Shown here: in pieces, positions 37,938-47,709 of the stretch
Numbering within the stretch: position 1 is the stretch's first letter
How the letters are laid out: each line of letters starts with the position of its first letter
Assembly: GCF_002261215.1 (NCBI RefSeq)
Contig: NZ_NEVS01000004.1
Span: forward strand, 124,001-188,000
Source of the DNA: Bordetella genomosp. 11
GTDB lineage: Bacteria; Pseudomonadota; Gammaproteobacteria; Burkholderiales; Burkholderiaceae_B
DNA: 64,000 nt
Direction of reading: 5' to 3'
Notes under the pieces: model-generated
The model's input: only the letters and a program-made list of their open reading frames with translations
Database searches by the model: none
What the model was told of the DNA's origin: nothing
Program-made: the position numbers and the translations under genes

Positions 37938-38615
37938 ATGCAAGTCAATTTTCTGCTCTTTCCCGCGCTCACTCAACTCGATTTGACCGGGCCGTACGAA
38001 GTTTTGGCTCGTGCGCCGGGCTTCGAGATCGATTTGGTCTCTCCATCCATGGAGCCAGTCCGATCCGACCGTGGCTTGACCATGCTTCCCACCGCAACGT
38101 TCGACAATGCCAAGCCCTGCGATCTATTGGTCGTTCCCGGTGGGCCGGGGACTGACGATGCCTTGGTGGATCAACGCTGGGTGGATTTCACTGCCCGCCA
38201 GGCTGCACAGGCCAGGTACATCTTCGGTATTTGCACCGGCTCGCTTCTGCTTGGAGCAGCCGGGTTGCTTCGTGGCAGGCGCGCAGCCTGCCACTGGCAG
38301 GCACGAGAGTTCTTGAGTGAATTCGGCGCCATTCCGGACGAATCCCGCATGTGCGTGGACGGCAACATCTTCACCTCTGGCGGTGTGACTTCCGGCATCG
38401 ATATGGCCATCAAGGTCGTTGCCATGATGCTCGGCGACGATACCGCGCAGCAAATCCAATTGCAGATCGAATACGACCCGGAGCCTCCCTTCGCAGGCGG
38501 CACGCCACGCACGTCTCCCGACTACATCGTCCAGCGCTGCCTGGATGCAACCCGCAAGCGCCACGCAATTCGTGCACAAGCCGTAGCCCAGGCCGCGCAA
38601 CGACTGGACACCTGA
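37938..38615 (+). CDS. DJ-1/PfpI-family protein, isonitrile-hydratase-like
   Basis: 225 aa from MQVNFLLFPALTQLDLTGPYEVL. The nucleophile elbow is GICTGS, with VVPGGPG before it and HWQAREFLSEFGA and TSGGVTSGIDMAI after; this pattern is that of InhA-type isonitrile hydratases, which convert isonitriles to N-formamides. It is divergent from a GlxA-type regulator that carries the same fold. A Bug receptor follows 19 bp downstream. Confidence 0.8.
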   Translation: MQVNFLLFPALTQLDLTGPYEVLARAPGFEIDLVSPSMEPVRSDRGLTMLPTATFDNAKPCDLLVVPGGPGTDDALVDQRWVDFTARQAAQARYIFGICTGSLLLGAAGLLRGRRAACHWQAREFLSEFGAIPDESRMCVDGNIFTSGGVTSGIDMAIKVVAMMLGDDTAQQIQLQIEYDPEPPFAGGTPRTSPDYIVQRCLDATRKRHAIRAQAVAQAAQRLDT

Positions 38616-38634
38616 GGCGAAGACGGAGCACATC

Positions 38635-39606
38635 ATGAAATTCCTGAAGAGAGGGCTCGCCGCATCGCTTGCGTTCTTTATCCTGGGGCCAGGCGTCGCC
38701 CATGCGGCTTTTCCGGATCATCCGATCACGCTGATCGTTCCCTACGCCGCGGGCGGTCCCATGGATAGGCTTGCGCGTCAACTCGCAGCCAAACTCATCC
38801 CGCAGCTTAACCAGCCGATCGTCATCCTTAACCGGGGCGGCGCGGGCGGCAACATCGGCGTGATAAGTGCCAAGCACGCCGCGCCGGATGGGTACACGCT
38901 ATTGTTGGACCACACCCATATGGCCACGGCACCGTCGCTCGATCGCAAGCTGGACTTCAACCCGTTGGGTGACTTCACCCCTTTGGGCATTTTCGTCGAG
39001 TCTCCACTCGTACTGATAGCCCGGCCTGGGATCCCTGTAGACAACAAAGATAACTTCCTGCGGTGGATGACGAGTCAAGCCCAGGTCAGTATGGCCAATG
39101 CGGGAACAGGCTCGGCGTCGTTCCTGTGCGGTTCGCTATTGCAGTCCCGGATGAAGAAAAGTATCACCATGGTTCCGTATCGGGGCACGGGTCCGGCCAT
39201 GATCGATCTTCTAAGTGGTCAGGTCGATCTTATGTGCGATTTGACTGCCAATGCCATTCCTCAAATCCAGGCAGGGAAGGTCAGGGCGATCGCTGTCACA
39301 GTCCCCCAGCCGCTGATTGGCACTGTCCTGGGAACCACGCCAACGATGCAGCAGTTCGGCATTCCCATCGCGCCGTTGACGGTCTGGTATGGACTTTACG
39401 CCCCGGCCAAAACGGATGATTCTGTCGTCCGGAAAATCTCAGAGGCACTCCGAACCGTGGTTCACGACCCTGAATTCCGCAAGGAACAGGCGGATGCGGG
39501 CCTTAATGTCATCACAGATGAACGACTCGCGCCGGACGGCCACCGTCATTTCCTTGAAGCGGAAATCAAGAGGTGGGGCGCTGTTATTCAAGACCCAGGC
39601 AATTGA
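38635..39606 (+). CDS. Bug-family periplasmic solute receptor
   Basis: 323 aa. A signal peptide ends near AHA-AFPDHPI. Bug motifs: ITLIVPYAAGGPMDRLAR, VILNRGGAGGNIG and the C-terminal EIKRWGAVI. It lies 19 bp behind the isonitrile-hydratase-like gene, so the ligand may be related to that enzyme's substrate. No TctA or TctB subunits are present. Confidence 0.88.
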   Translation: MKFLKRGLAASLAFFILGPGVAHAAFPDHPITLIVPYAAGGPMDRLARQLAAKLIPQLNQPIVILNRGGAGGNIGVISAKHAAPDGYTLLLDHTHMATAPSLDRKLDFNPLGDFTPLGIFVESPLVLIARPGIPVDNKDNFLRWMTSQAQVSMANAGTGSASFLCGSLLQSRMKKSITMVPYRGTGPAMIDLLSGQVDLMCDLTANAIPQIQAGKVRAIAVTVPQPLIGTVLGTTPTMQQFGIPIAPLTVWYGLYAPAKTDDSVVRKISEALRTVVHDPEFRKEQADAGLNVITDERLAPDGHRHFLEAEIKRWGAVIQDPGN

Positions 39607-39727
39607 TTCGGAAGGCCTTCGCCCGGCACCGGCTTCTTCAGCAAAGACAGATTTCAGGCGTTACCGAGGACCCACATCCGCTGTACAGCCCCCCGGATTG
39701 CCTGCCAACAGAACTCCAAGGGGCGGA

Positions 39728-40450
39728 TCATTCCACCGGGAAGTCGAAGTAGGTCCGCGGATAGGGTTCGTCGGCGAGCTGGAAGTGCCACCATTCCGTT
39801 TCTATCGGCTTGAACCCCGCCTGGACCATCAAGGTGCGCAGTAGCAGCCGGTTGGCTTTTTGCGCCGCCGACAGTGCCGCGTATGAGGGGTGGGACTGGC
39901 GGCCGAAGTAGTCGTACGGTGTGCCGAAATCCAGCGTTTCGCCCGGCACGCCGTCGATCGCCGCGATGACGACGTCCATGGCGCTGCCGCGGCTGTGGCT
40001 GGATCTTTGCGCCAGATAGCCTTCCTTGAACAGGTTCTGTTTGTCGACATCGGGATAGAACGAGGCTTTCATCCGCTCATCGCCCGGCGTCCCGGCCCAG
40101 GCGACGAAATCGTCCACGGCGCGCTGCGGACGATATGCGTCCAGGAATCGCAAGGTCAGGCCGTAGGGTTCCAGTTGGTCGGCCACCTGCATGGCTGCGC
40201 GCGCGGCCGCCTGCGTAAGCAGGCATTTGTTCGCGCCGTATCCCGCGACGGGCCGGCCGATGAAGTTATCGCTGCCGGCATACCGCATGTCGATCTGGAC
40301 GCGGCGCGGCTTGTCCCGTTGGCTGAATGCCGCGACATCGACGAAATCGGCCGGCCGGTCCCGCGTCGGTGGCACGGATGCCGCGCCGTCGCCAGCAATC
40401 GTGCGCAGCATGATCAGCGAAAGAAGGCTCGAAGGGCGAAACATAGGCAT
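39728..40450 (-). CDS. D-alanyl-D-alanine dipeptidase (VanX/DdpX family)
   Basis: 240 aa. The zinc site is complete: S-x-H-x-x-G-x-x-x-D in SSHSRGSAMD and E-x-x-H in EWWHF. The arginine of the specificity segment LRFLDAYRPQRAV is present. A weak hydrophobic N-terminus may be a signal peptide, which would fit a periplasmic DdpX/PcgL-type enzyme that recycles D-Ala-D-Ala rather than a vancomycin resistance enzyme. No vanH or vanA partners are nearby. Confidence 0.88.
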   Translation of the reverse strand: MPMFRPSSLLSLIMLRTIAGDGAASVPPTRDRPADFVDVAAFSQRDKPRRVQIDMRYAGSDNFIGRPVAGYGANKCLLTQAAARAAMQVADQLEPYGLTLRFLDAYRPQRAVDDFVAWAGTPGDERMKASFYPDVDKQNLFKEGYLAQRSSHSRGSAMDVVIAAIDGVPGETLDFGTPYDYFGRQSHPSYAALSAAQKANRLLLRTLMVQAGFKPIETEWWHFQLADEPYPRTYFDFPVE

Positions 40451-40781
40451 GTCAGGGTCTCTGCGATCTGGGGATTATAGGTATGACGGATGCCCTGCTC
40501 GTTTCGCTCGCGCCTTGTTGTGCGGACCGGATGCGGTCCTGTCCTTGGTGCCTGTCGGTGCCGTCGATATCCCGGCCGGTGGGCCATGCGGTCGGCCGGG
40601 CGGACGCACGGCGCGTCTTGTATTCCTGTCATCTCTGGCAAGCCGCGGTAACAGTAGCGTTTAATGCCGTGGTTCCAGTACGACAAAATCGCCCAGGAAA
40701 TTGGACTTTGGCCCGAGAGGGACGTATGGCGACGGCCACTTACTTGCGCATTGCTTTCAATGCGCGATAAGGAACCCTCAT
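40451..40781. other. 331-bp upstream region of the hook-protein-like gene
   Basis: No credible gene. Its right end contains the hairpin listed next. Codons continue upstream of 40782 in frame but without a ribosome site, so they are taken as non-coding. Confidence 0.5.
40746..40765 (+). promoter_or_regulatory. Perfect hairpin GCGCATTG-cttt-CAATGCGC just before a ribosome site
   Basis: An 8+4+8 perfect inverted repeat ends three bases before the AAGGA of the next gene. It could be a protein operator or an RNA hairpin that tunes initiation. Confidence 0.45.
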
Positions 40782-41816
40782 ATGTCTATTACCTCAGTCA
40801 ATTCCAATCCCGTTCACGCCTACGCCGGATACCAGGCCCCCACCGAGCCGCAGGGCGGCCAGCTCGGCGCGGCAGAGGCATTCGCCTCCTACGAGGCGCC
40901 CGCGACCTCTTCCGCCCAACCGGACATCGGCCGGGGCGCATTCCTATCCAATGGAATGTGCGGCACGCCGTCTTACGAGACCGTGCAGCTGCAGGAAAAA
41001 GTCGGGCTGATCAACAAGGCCCAACAAGAGGTGAAAACCCTGGTCAACCGTATGCGGCAGGACCCGACGCTGGGGCCGAAGTCCGACGCTGCCCAGCGTG
41101 TCGGAGCCTTGCAGGCCACCTACGACTTTGTGGTCTCCGAGACCAAGAAAAGCGGTCTCTACGACACCTTGCAGCAGGCTGCCGTACAGCGGCTGAAGGA
41201 TTCCGGCAACTACGAGGGCCTGATCAGCCAGGTACAGGAGAAGGAAGCGGCCATGGGCCGCACGCGCGATCGCGCCTGGGCCGAAAGCTGGATCGAAGGC
41301 CAGTTCGACTACGACCGCGTCGACGCCAATCATCAGGATGGCCAGCCCTATTTCGATTTGCGCGCGGTCGATGGAGAAGTCCGGGCCCTTCCCGGCAATA
41401 CGGGCGCCGGCGCCTTCTTCGGCTCCAAGGCAGACGTCTTTGCGCGTGGGGCATTCTCGATCGAATTCAGCGGGACCGCCAACCAGCCGCTCTATACGGT
41501 GGAAAACAGGATTACCGGCGAAAAGACCGCACCGCGAGCCTTCGATTCGCGCGGTACGGTGATAGAAGCGGACGGCCTGCGCGCCGAAATGTTCGGAACG
41601 CCGGCACCTGGCGATTCGTTCTCCATCTACAAACCCGCCCAAGGGTTCGGGCGGCCGTCCGAATATCAGGTCGGTTATCTCGATTCCCTTTATATGACCT
41701 CGGTGGAGAACCGCAAGGCGGATCTGTTCAACGCCCTGTTTGGCCCGGCCATTCGCGACGGCGACGCGAAGCAGCCTGGCAAGATCATCCGGGACTTCAT
41801 CTACACGCCGGTTTGA
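40782..41816 (+). CDS. Orphan protein with a flagellar hook-associated-protein-like beta segment
   Basis: 344 aa, ATG after AAGGA. Residues 1-60 are disordered and rich in Ser, Ala, Pro and Gln. Residues of about 65-165 are helical (YETVQLQEKVGLINKAQQEV, LYDTLQQAAVQRL). Residues of about 215-290 read like the D2 region of FlgK/FlgL proteins: FSIEFSGTANQPLYTVENR then MFGTPAPGDSFSIYKP. No flagellar genes are near and there is no signal peptide. A secreted structural or effector protein is possible; the function is unknown. Codon use and GC are lower than in the core genes. Confidence 0.55.
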   Translation: MSITSVNSNPVHAYAGYQAPTEPQGGQLGAAEAFASYEAPATSSAQPDIGRGAFLSNGMCGTPSYETVQLQEKVGLINKAQQEVKTLVNRMRQDPTLGPKSDAAQRVGALQATYDFVVSETKKSGLYDTLQQAAVQRLKDSGNYEGLISQVQEKEAAMGRTRDRAWAESWIEGQFDYDRVDANHQDGQPYFDLRAVDGEVRALPGNTGAGAFFGSKADVFARGAFSIEFSGTANQPLYTVENRITGEKTAPRAFDSRGTVIEADGLRAEMFGTPAPGDSFSIYKPAQGFGRPSEYQVGYLDSLYMTSVENRKADLFNALFGPAIRDGDAKQPGKIIRDFIYTPV

Positions 41817-41915
41817 TGTTCTCCAGCAACGCAGCCCTGGTCGGGTATTCCAGGCAAGCTCGCCACTTTGGGCATGACGGGCCGCCGAACATGGCTGCGT
41901 AAGGATATCCAGGCT

Positions 41916-41950
41916 AAAACCCGCACGGCATTGCGCCCTGCGGGTTTTTT
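41916..41950 (+). terminator. Intrinsic terminator
   Basis: AAAACCCGCA ... TGCGGGTTTT stem followed by three more T, 100 bp behind the hook-protein-like gene. Confidence 0.85.
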
Positions 41951-42015
41951 TGCGCCCCGGGCTGCTACCCGGGATTCCCTGGCCGGTCTCGCTGCACAAG
42001 ACCCGTAGCGATCGC

Positions 42016-42561
42016 CTAAGCCGGCAATACCTTGCTCATGACCACGCTGCGGTAGTTGGTGTGCTTCCATTGCGCGTACTCGATAAAGCGGTAGCCCCGC
42101 GACGAGTACCAGTGCCTGAGATGCGTGGCGGGTTCCGCCGTATCGAGGGCGATTTCACGCGCGCCGGATTTCCTGGCGCGCGTTTCGGCCAGGGCCATCA
42201 GGCGGTTGCCCAGCCCGGCTCCCTGGATCAGGGGATCCACGGCAAGTTGTGCCAGGCTGGCGATATCCGGCCGGTCCAGCCATGGGCTGCCACGCGTGCG
42301 GTCGGTGGGCTTGAAAAGCACGGTGCCGACGATCGCGCCATCCAGCACGGCCAGGTGGCATTCCCCCATGGCCATGCGTTGCCGGGTGATATCGGCGGTC
42401 TGGTCGACGGCCATGTAGCGCAGGCCCATGTCGCCGAGCCGCGCATAGGCGCGGTGCAGCAGGGCGGTCAGCTCGGCGGCGTCGCGATCGGGGGATGCCA
42501 GGCGGAAATCGATGGCGTCGGGAAGCGCGGGGCGGGACGTGCGCGTGGCGGGCATGTTCAT
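42016..42561 (-). CDS. GNAT-family N-acetyltransferase
   Basis: 181 aa. Acetyl-CoA-binding motif A is LAVDPLIQGAGLGNRLM around residues 107-123, followed by ALDTAEPATHLRHWYSSRGYRFIEY. The substrate is unknown. It is divergent from kdsA with a 59-bp gap. Confidence 0.85.
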   Translation of the reverse strand: MNMPATRTSRPALPDAIDFRLASPDRDAAELTALLHRAYARLGDMGLRYMAVDQTADITRQRMAMGECHLAVLDGAIVGTVLFKPTDRTRGSPWLDRPDIASLAQLAVDPLIQGAGLGNRLMALAETRARKSGAREIALDTAEPATHLRHWYSSRGYRFIEYAQWKHTNYRSVVMSKVLPA

Positions 42562-42590
42562 TTTCTTGAGGCCGGGCCGGGAGACTATGA

Positions 42591-43475
<885 letters not shown>

Positions 43476-43512
43476 GCGCGCGCCGCCTGGGAATGCCCGC
43501 GGCCGTGCGGGC

Positions 43513-44418
43513 TTATCGGGCGGCCTCCTCCATCTGCGCGGTCTCCTGGACGATCCATTCCTCGAAGGCCTTGATCATCGGCGTATCCTGCCGGCCCTTC
43601 GGGTAGGCCAGGTAGTAGGCGTTGGCGGTGTTTACCCGCAGCGCCAGGGGCGCCAGCAGGCGCCCGGTGCGCAGGTCGTCCTCTACAAAGGCGCGCTGCG
43701 CCATGACGATGCCCAGTTCGTCGGTGGCCGCCTGATAGGCCAGCGCGGAGTTCTCGAACTTCAGGCCGCTGTTGCCATCGATGGTCGTTACGTTGGCGGC
43801 GGCCAGCCAGTCCGGCCAGTCCGATGCGCGGTGCATGGAGCACAACAGGACGAAGCGCGAAAGATCCTCGGGCTCGCGCGGGGGAGGGGCGTTCCTGAAC
43901 AGGCCAGGGCTGCAGACCGGCAGCAGGATCTCTCCGAACAGCTTGCGGCAGACCGCCCCCGGGATCGGCGCCGGCCCGGAATGGATGCACAGGTCGACTT
44001 CGTCGCGATCGAATTCCACTTGCTGGTGCGAGGTCGTGATGTGCACGTCGATGTGGCGATACAGTGCGTGAAAGCGCGCCAGCCGGGGCACGAACCAGCG
44101 AATGGCGAATGTGGGCGGCAACTTGATGCGCAGGATGTTGTCGGTGGGCCGTGCCCGCAACTGCCGCGTCTGCGTTTCGATCAGGTCGAATGCGGCGCGC
44201 AGGGTTGCCGCATAGCTGGCGCCCTCGACCGTAGTTTCGATGCCATGGCGCAGGCGCAGGCACAGCTGGACGCCCAGCCAATCCTCCAACTGACTGACGT
44301 GGCGGCTGACGGCGCCCTGGGTGACGGATAGTTCCTGGGCGGCGCGGGTCAGGCTGCCGTTGCGCGCGGTGGCCTCGAAGGCCCGCAGCGCGTTCAGGGG
44401 AGGAAGGCGTCTGGCCAT
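43513..44418 (-). CDS. LysR-family regulator (GcvA-like)
   Basis: 301 aa from MARRLPPLNALRAFEATARNGSL, a typical GcvA-subgroup start; longer frames upstream are not needed. The helix-turn-helix is LTRAAQELSVTQGAVSRHVSQLE. The effector domain covers about 95-295. It is divergent from the LeuC-like gene and probably controls the 44.6-51.1 kb cluster. An inverted repeat TGAG-N5-CTCA (44425-44437) lies seven bases before its start. Confidence 0.9.
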   Translation of the reverse strand: MARRLPPLNALRAFEATARNGSLTRAAQELSVTQGAVSRHVSQLEDWLGVQLCLRLRHGIETTVEGASYAATLRAAFDLIETQTRQLRARPTDNILRIKLPPTFAIRWFVPRLARFHALYRHIDVHITTSHQQVEFDRDEVDLCIHSGPAPIPGAVCRKLFGEILLPVCSPGLFRNAPPPREPEDLSRFVLLCSMHRASDWPDWLAAANVTTIDGNSGLKFENSALAYQAATDELGIVMAQRAFVEDDLRTGRLLAPLALRVNTANAYYLAYPKGRQDTPMIKAFEEWIVQETAQMEEAAR

Positions 44419-44592
44419 GTGCTCTGAGTTTTTCTCAAGGGACCCTGCATAAATTTTGGTTTGAAGCGCCAGGGCTTGCATTTATCCTAACGCAAAATCT
44501 CCGCGAAGAATAAAGCGGAAAACCGCGCGGCAGGATCGCGCGGTGATGGATAAGCCGGGTTGCGCTGCAGCATCCCTGGAGGAGAAAAAATC

Positions 44593-46071
44593 ATGCCACG
44601 CATCGCTGGCGGCGACGCCGCCCGGCCGCGTTCGAAGGTCCAGGACACGCGGACCGGGGGCGACTCCCCGCGGACCGTCTTCGACAGGATCTGGGACGCG
44701 CATCTGATCGATCGGCTGGACGACGGCCGCGACCTGGTGTTCGTCGACCGCCACGTGCTGCAGGAAACCACCAGCGCCGTCGCTTTTGCCGGCCTGGCGC
44801 GCGAAGGCCGTACCGTGCGGCATCCCGAACTGACCATCGCCACGCAGGATCACATCGTTTCCACGCGGCCGGGACGCGACGAGGACAGCTACCCCGGCGG
44901 CCGCGAACTGCTGACGCTGATGCGCGCCAATGCCTTGCAAGGCCATATCCGCCATTTCGGCATCGAGGATCCGCGCCAGGGCATCGTCCACGTCATTGCG
45001 CCGGAACTGGGGTTCGCGCTGCCGGGCAGTATCCTGGCCTGCGGCGATAGCCATACATCGACGGCCGGCGGGCTGGGGGCCCTGGGGATCGGCGTCGGCA
45101 CCAGCGAGGTCGAGCATGTCCTCGCCACGCAGACCCTGGCATTGGCGCGACCCCGCAATATGCGGGTCCGGTTCCAGGGGCGGCCGGGCGCGGGCATCGC
45201 GGCCAAGGACCTGATCCTGCTGGCCATGGGCGCGCTGGGCGTGGCGGGCGGACGCGGCTGCGCCGTCGAGTATGCGGGCGATGCCGTGCGGGCGTTGCCG
45301 GTGGAAGGCCGCCTGACGCTGTGCAATATGTCCATCGAGCTGGGCGCGCGGCTGGGCCTGGTCGCGCCCGACGAGGCGACTTTCGAATACGTGCGGGGAC
45401 GCGAGTTCGCCCCCGCGGGTGTGGCGTTCGAGCAGGCCGTGCGGGCGTGGCGGGAGCTGCGCAGCGATGCCGATGCGGTTTTCGACCGCGATGTGGCGGT
45501 CGACTGCGCGGACATGGCGCCGCAGGTCACCTGGGGTACGACGCCGGCCCATGTCGGCGGCGTGGACGGCCGCGTTCCCGACCCCGCCGGCTATGCCGAC
45601 GCCAGGCAGCGCGAGAGTGTCGCGGCGGCGCTGGACTACATGGGCTTGACGCCCGGCATGCCGCTGGAAGGCATCCCCGTCGATGTTGCCTTTATCGGAT
45701 CCTGTACCAATTCCCGCCTGTCCGACCTGCAGGCCGCCGCCGCCGTCGTGCGGGGCCGGCGCGTCGCCCCGGGCGTGCGCGCGCTGGTGGTGCCGGGCTC
45801 CATGGCTGTCAAGCGCGAGGCCGAGGCGCTGGGCCTGCATCGCGTATTCCGCGACGCCGGGTTCGAATGGCGCGAGGCCGGCTGCTCCATGTGCGTCAGC
45901 ATCAACGATGACATGGTGCCCGCCGGCGCGCGCTGCATCGCCACCAGCAATCGCAATTTCGAGAACCGCCAGGGGCCGGCCAGCCGTACCCATCTGGCCA
46001 GCCCCGCCATGGTGGCGGCGGCCGCGCTGCGCGGGCATATCGCCGACGTGCGCAAGGAGATGCTCCTATGA
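44593..46071 (+). CDS. Aconitase-superfamily dehydratase, large subunit (LeuC-like)
   Basis: 492 aa. The three iron-sulfur cysteines are C371 (GSCTNS), C431 and C434 (GCSMC). Substrate-site segments CGDSHTSTAGGLGALGIGVGTSEVEHVLATQ and FNMSIEL-like CNMSIEL are present. The first 25 residues are an extra Arg/Gly-rich extension. It pairs with the small subunit downstream. The neighbours are not leucine genes, so hydration of a citraconate-, maleate- or dimethylmaleate-type acid is likelier than leucine synthesis. Confidence 0.88.
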   Translation: MPRIAGGDAARPRSKVQDTRTGGDSPRTVFDRIWDAHLIDRLDDGRDLVFVDRHVLQETTSAVAFAGLAREGRTVRHPELTIATQDHIVSTRPGRDEDSYPGGRELLTLMRANALQGHIRHFGIEDPRQGIVHVIAPELGFALPGSILACGDSHTSTAGGLGALGIGVGTSEVEHVLATQTLALARPRNMRVRFQGRPGAGIAAKDLILLAMGALGVAGGRGCAVEYAGDAVRALPVEGRLTLCNMSIELGARLGLVAPDEATFEYVRGREFAPAGVAFEQAVRAWRELRSDADAVFDRDVAVDCADMAPQVTWGTTPAHVGGVDGRVPDPAGYADARQRESVAAALDYMGLTPGMPLEGIPVDVAFIGSCTNSRLSDLQAAAAVVRGRRVAPGVRALVVPGSMAVKREAEALGLHRVFRDAGFEWREAGCSMCVSINDDMVPAGARCIATSNRNFENRQGPASRTHLASPAMVAAAALRGHIADVRKEMLL

Positions 46072-46147
46072 GACCGATCGCGCGTGTCCGCGCGTGTGCC
46101 CCGGGCAGGATGCATCCGGCGCATACGCGCGCGGGGGAGACGGCGGC

Positions 46148-46786
46148 ATGAGGCAACCCGTGCGCGAGATTGCGGGCGTCATGGCGGCGATGCCCATGGC
46201 CGACATCAATACCGACGCCATCATTCCGTCGGTATGGCTGCGTACCGCGACCGCCGACATGGGCAAGGGCCTGTTCGGCGGCTGGCGCTACGACGAACAG
46301 GACCGGGAGCGGCCGGACTTCATCCTGAACCGCGAGCCCTACCGTCGCGCCCGCGTCCTGCTGGCGGACGAGAATTTCGGTTGCGGGAGTTCCCGCGAAG
46401 CGGCGGTATGGGCGCTGGCGCAGTTCGGCATCGGCTGCGTGCTGGCGCCCAGCTTCGCCGATATCTTCTACGAGAACGCCTTCCGCAACGGCCTGGTGGC
46501 GGCCATCATCGACACCGGGGCCTATCGGGCATTGCGCGCCGCGGCGCAGGACCGCGCCGCGCCCACCTGCCGCGTCGATCTGGCGACGCTTACCGTTACC
46601 GGCCCGGACGGCGCGACGTATCCATTCTCCATCCCGGTCTCGCGCGCGCAGGCGCTGATGCGCGGTGACGACGAGATCGCCATGACCCTGTCCCGTTTGC
46701 CGGCCATCGAGGCGCACTATGAACGCCGGCGCGCCGAATCCGGCTGGCTGTTCCCCGCCGCGTTGCAAAGGAGTACCGCATCATGA
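46148..46786 (+). CDS. Aconitase-superfamily dehydratase, small subunit (LeuD-like)
   Basis: 212 aa, ATG after GGGGGAGA. Swivel-domain motifs: MADINTDAIIPSVWL and ENFGCGSSREAAVWAL, followed by FADIFYENAFRNGL. It completes the heterodimer with the preceding gene. Its stop overlaps the start of the lyase-fold gene (ATGA). Confidence 0.9.
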   Translation: MRQPVREIAGVMAAMPMADINTDAIIPSVWLRTATADMGKGLFGGWRYDEQDRERPDFILNREPYRRARVLLADENFGCGSSREAAVWALAQFGIGCVLAPSFADIFYENAFRNGLVAAIIDTGAYRALRAAAQDRAAPTCRVDLATLTVTGPDGATYPFSIPVSRAQALMRGDDEIAMTLSRLPAIEAHYERRRAESGWLFPAALQRSTAS

Positions 46787-47667
46787 CCCGTCCCAGCCTG
46801 CGCGACGCGCTCAAGCGCGAAACGCCGCTGATCACGCCGCTGGCGCACGACGCGTTGTCCGCGCGCCTGATAGAGCAGGCCGGCTTCCAGGCTTTCGCGG
46901 TGGGCGGTTCCGCCATGCTCGCGGCTCGGCATGCGTATCCCGACATCGGCCTGATCGGCCTGACCGATATGGCCGATGGCCTGCGCGACATCGCCGCCGC
47001 GTCGAGGCTGCCCTTCCTGGCCGATGCCGACGACGGCTATGGCGACGTCAAGAGCGTGGCGCGGCTGGTCGCGCAGTACGAGGCCATAGGCGTCAGCGGA
47101 TTCCTGCTGGAAGACCAGAGCCGCGACCACAAGCAGCAGCGCGCCGACAAGGCGGCCCTGGTGGTGGACGAGGCCGTCATCGAAGCCAAGCTCAAGGCCG
47201 CGATGCAGGCCCGCCGCAATCCCGAGACGTTCATCATCGGCCGCACCGATGCCTACGGTCCGCTGGGCCTGGATGCGGCGCTGCGGCGGGCCGAGCGCTT
47301 CCTGAAGCTGGGCGTGGATGGCGTGTTCATCGCCGGCCTGCGCCGCGAGGAAGACTATCGGCGGGTCGGCGCGGCCTTGAAGGGCGCCTATCTGTCGGCG
47401 GCCATGTTCGAGGGCGGCGACACGCCCTGGCTCAGCCCGGCCGAACTGGGCGCAATGGGATACACACAGGTGTCGTATCCGGCCAGCCTGATCCTGCGGG
47501 TGGTGCGGGCCTTGCGCGACGGCCTGAACGCGCTGCGGCGCCATGCCGACGGCACGGCGCCGCTCGTGCCCATGGCGGACGGCGCCGACGTGCGCCAGGC
47601 ACTGGACCGCGCGACCGACCTGGCAGGCTGGCGCGCGATCGAGGGTGGCCAGCCGCCCCATCCGTGA
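46783..47667 (+). CDS. Isocitrate-lyase/PEP-mutase superfamily enzyme
   Basis: 294 aa TIM-barrel protein of the ICL/PEPM superfamily: FLADADDGYGD (metal site), GFLLEDQSRDHKQ and IIGRTDAYG. The catalytic-loop motif K-x-C-G-(H) of isocitrate, methylisocitrate and dimethylmalate lyases is not present where it should follow EDQ; the loop reads SRDHKQQRADK. A lyase, hydrolase or oxaloacetate-decarboxylase-type reaction on a 2-hydroxy acid remains possible. It is translationally coupled to the LeuD-like gene. Confidence 0.82.
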   Translation: MTRPSLRDALKRETPLITPLAHDALSARLIEQAGFQAFAVGGSAMLAARHAYPDIGLIGLTDMADGLRDIAAASRLPFLADADDGYGDVKSVARLVAQYEAIGVSGFLLEDQSRDHKQQRADKAALVVDEAVIEAKLKAAMQARRNPETFIIGRTDAYGPLGLDAALRRAERFLKLGVDGVFIAGLRREEDYRRVGAALKGAYLSAAMFEGGDTPWLSPAELGAMGYTQVSYPASLILRVVRALRDGLNALRRHADGTAPLVPMADGADVRQALDRATDLAGWRAIEGGQPPHP

Positions 47668-47709
47668 CGTCACTATCCACGAAGCAAACCAAAAGAACCG
47701 GAGGAGACC

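Noticed and set aside
33369..39610. A second mobile element covering the AraC to Bug region
   Set aside because: No integrase, transposase or flanking repeats were seen. Lower GC and gene decay suggest accessory DNA but give no boundaries.
39728..40450. Vancomycin-resistance vanX
   Set aside because: No vanH, vanA or vanRS genes are nearby, and Gram-negative chromosomes commonly carry DdpX/PcgL-type homologues for D-Ala-D-Ala recycling.
41916..41950. Third copy of the att repeat
   Set aside because: Only the common terminator stem (AAAACCCGCA) is shared. There is no tRNA 3' end and no further similarity, so it is a separate terminator.
44419..44592. Defined LysR (T-N11-A) operators upstream of the LeuC-like gene
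   Set aside because: Only a short TGAG-N5-CTCA repeat and loose AT-rich matches are present, too weak to list as a site.
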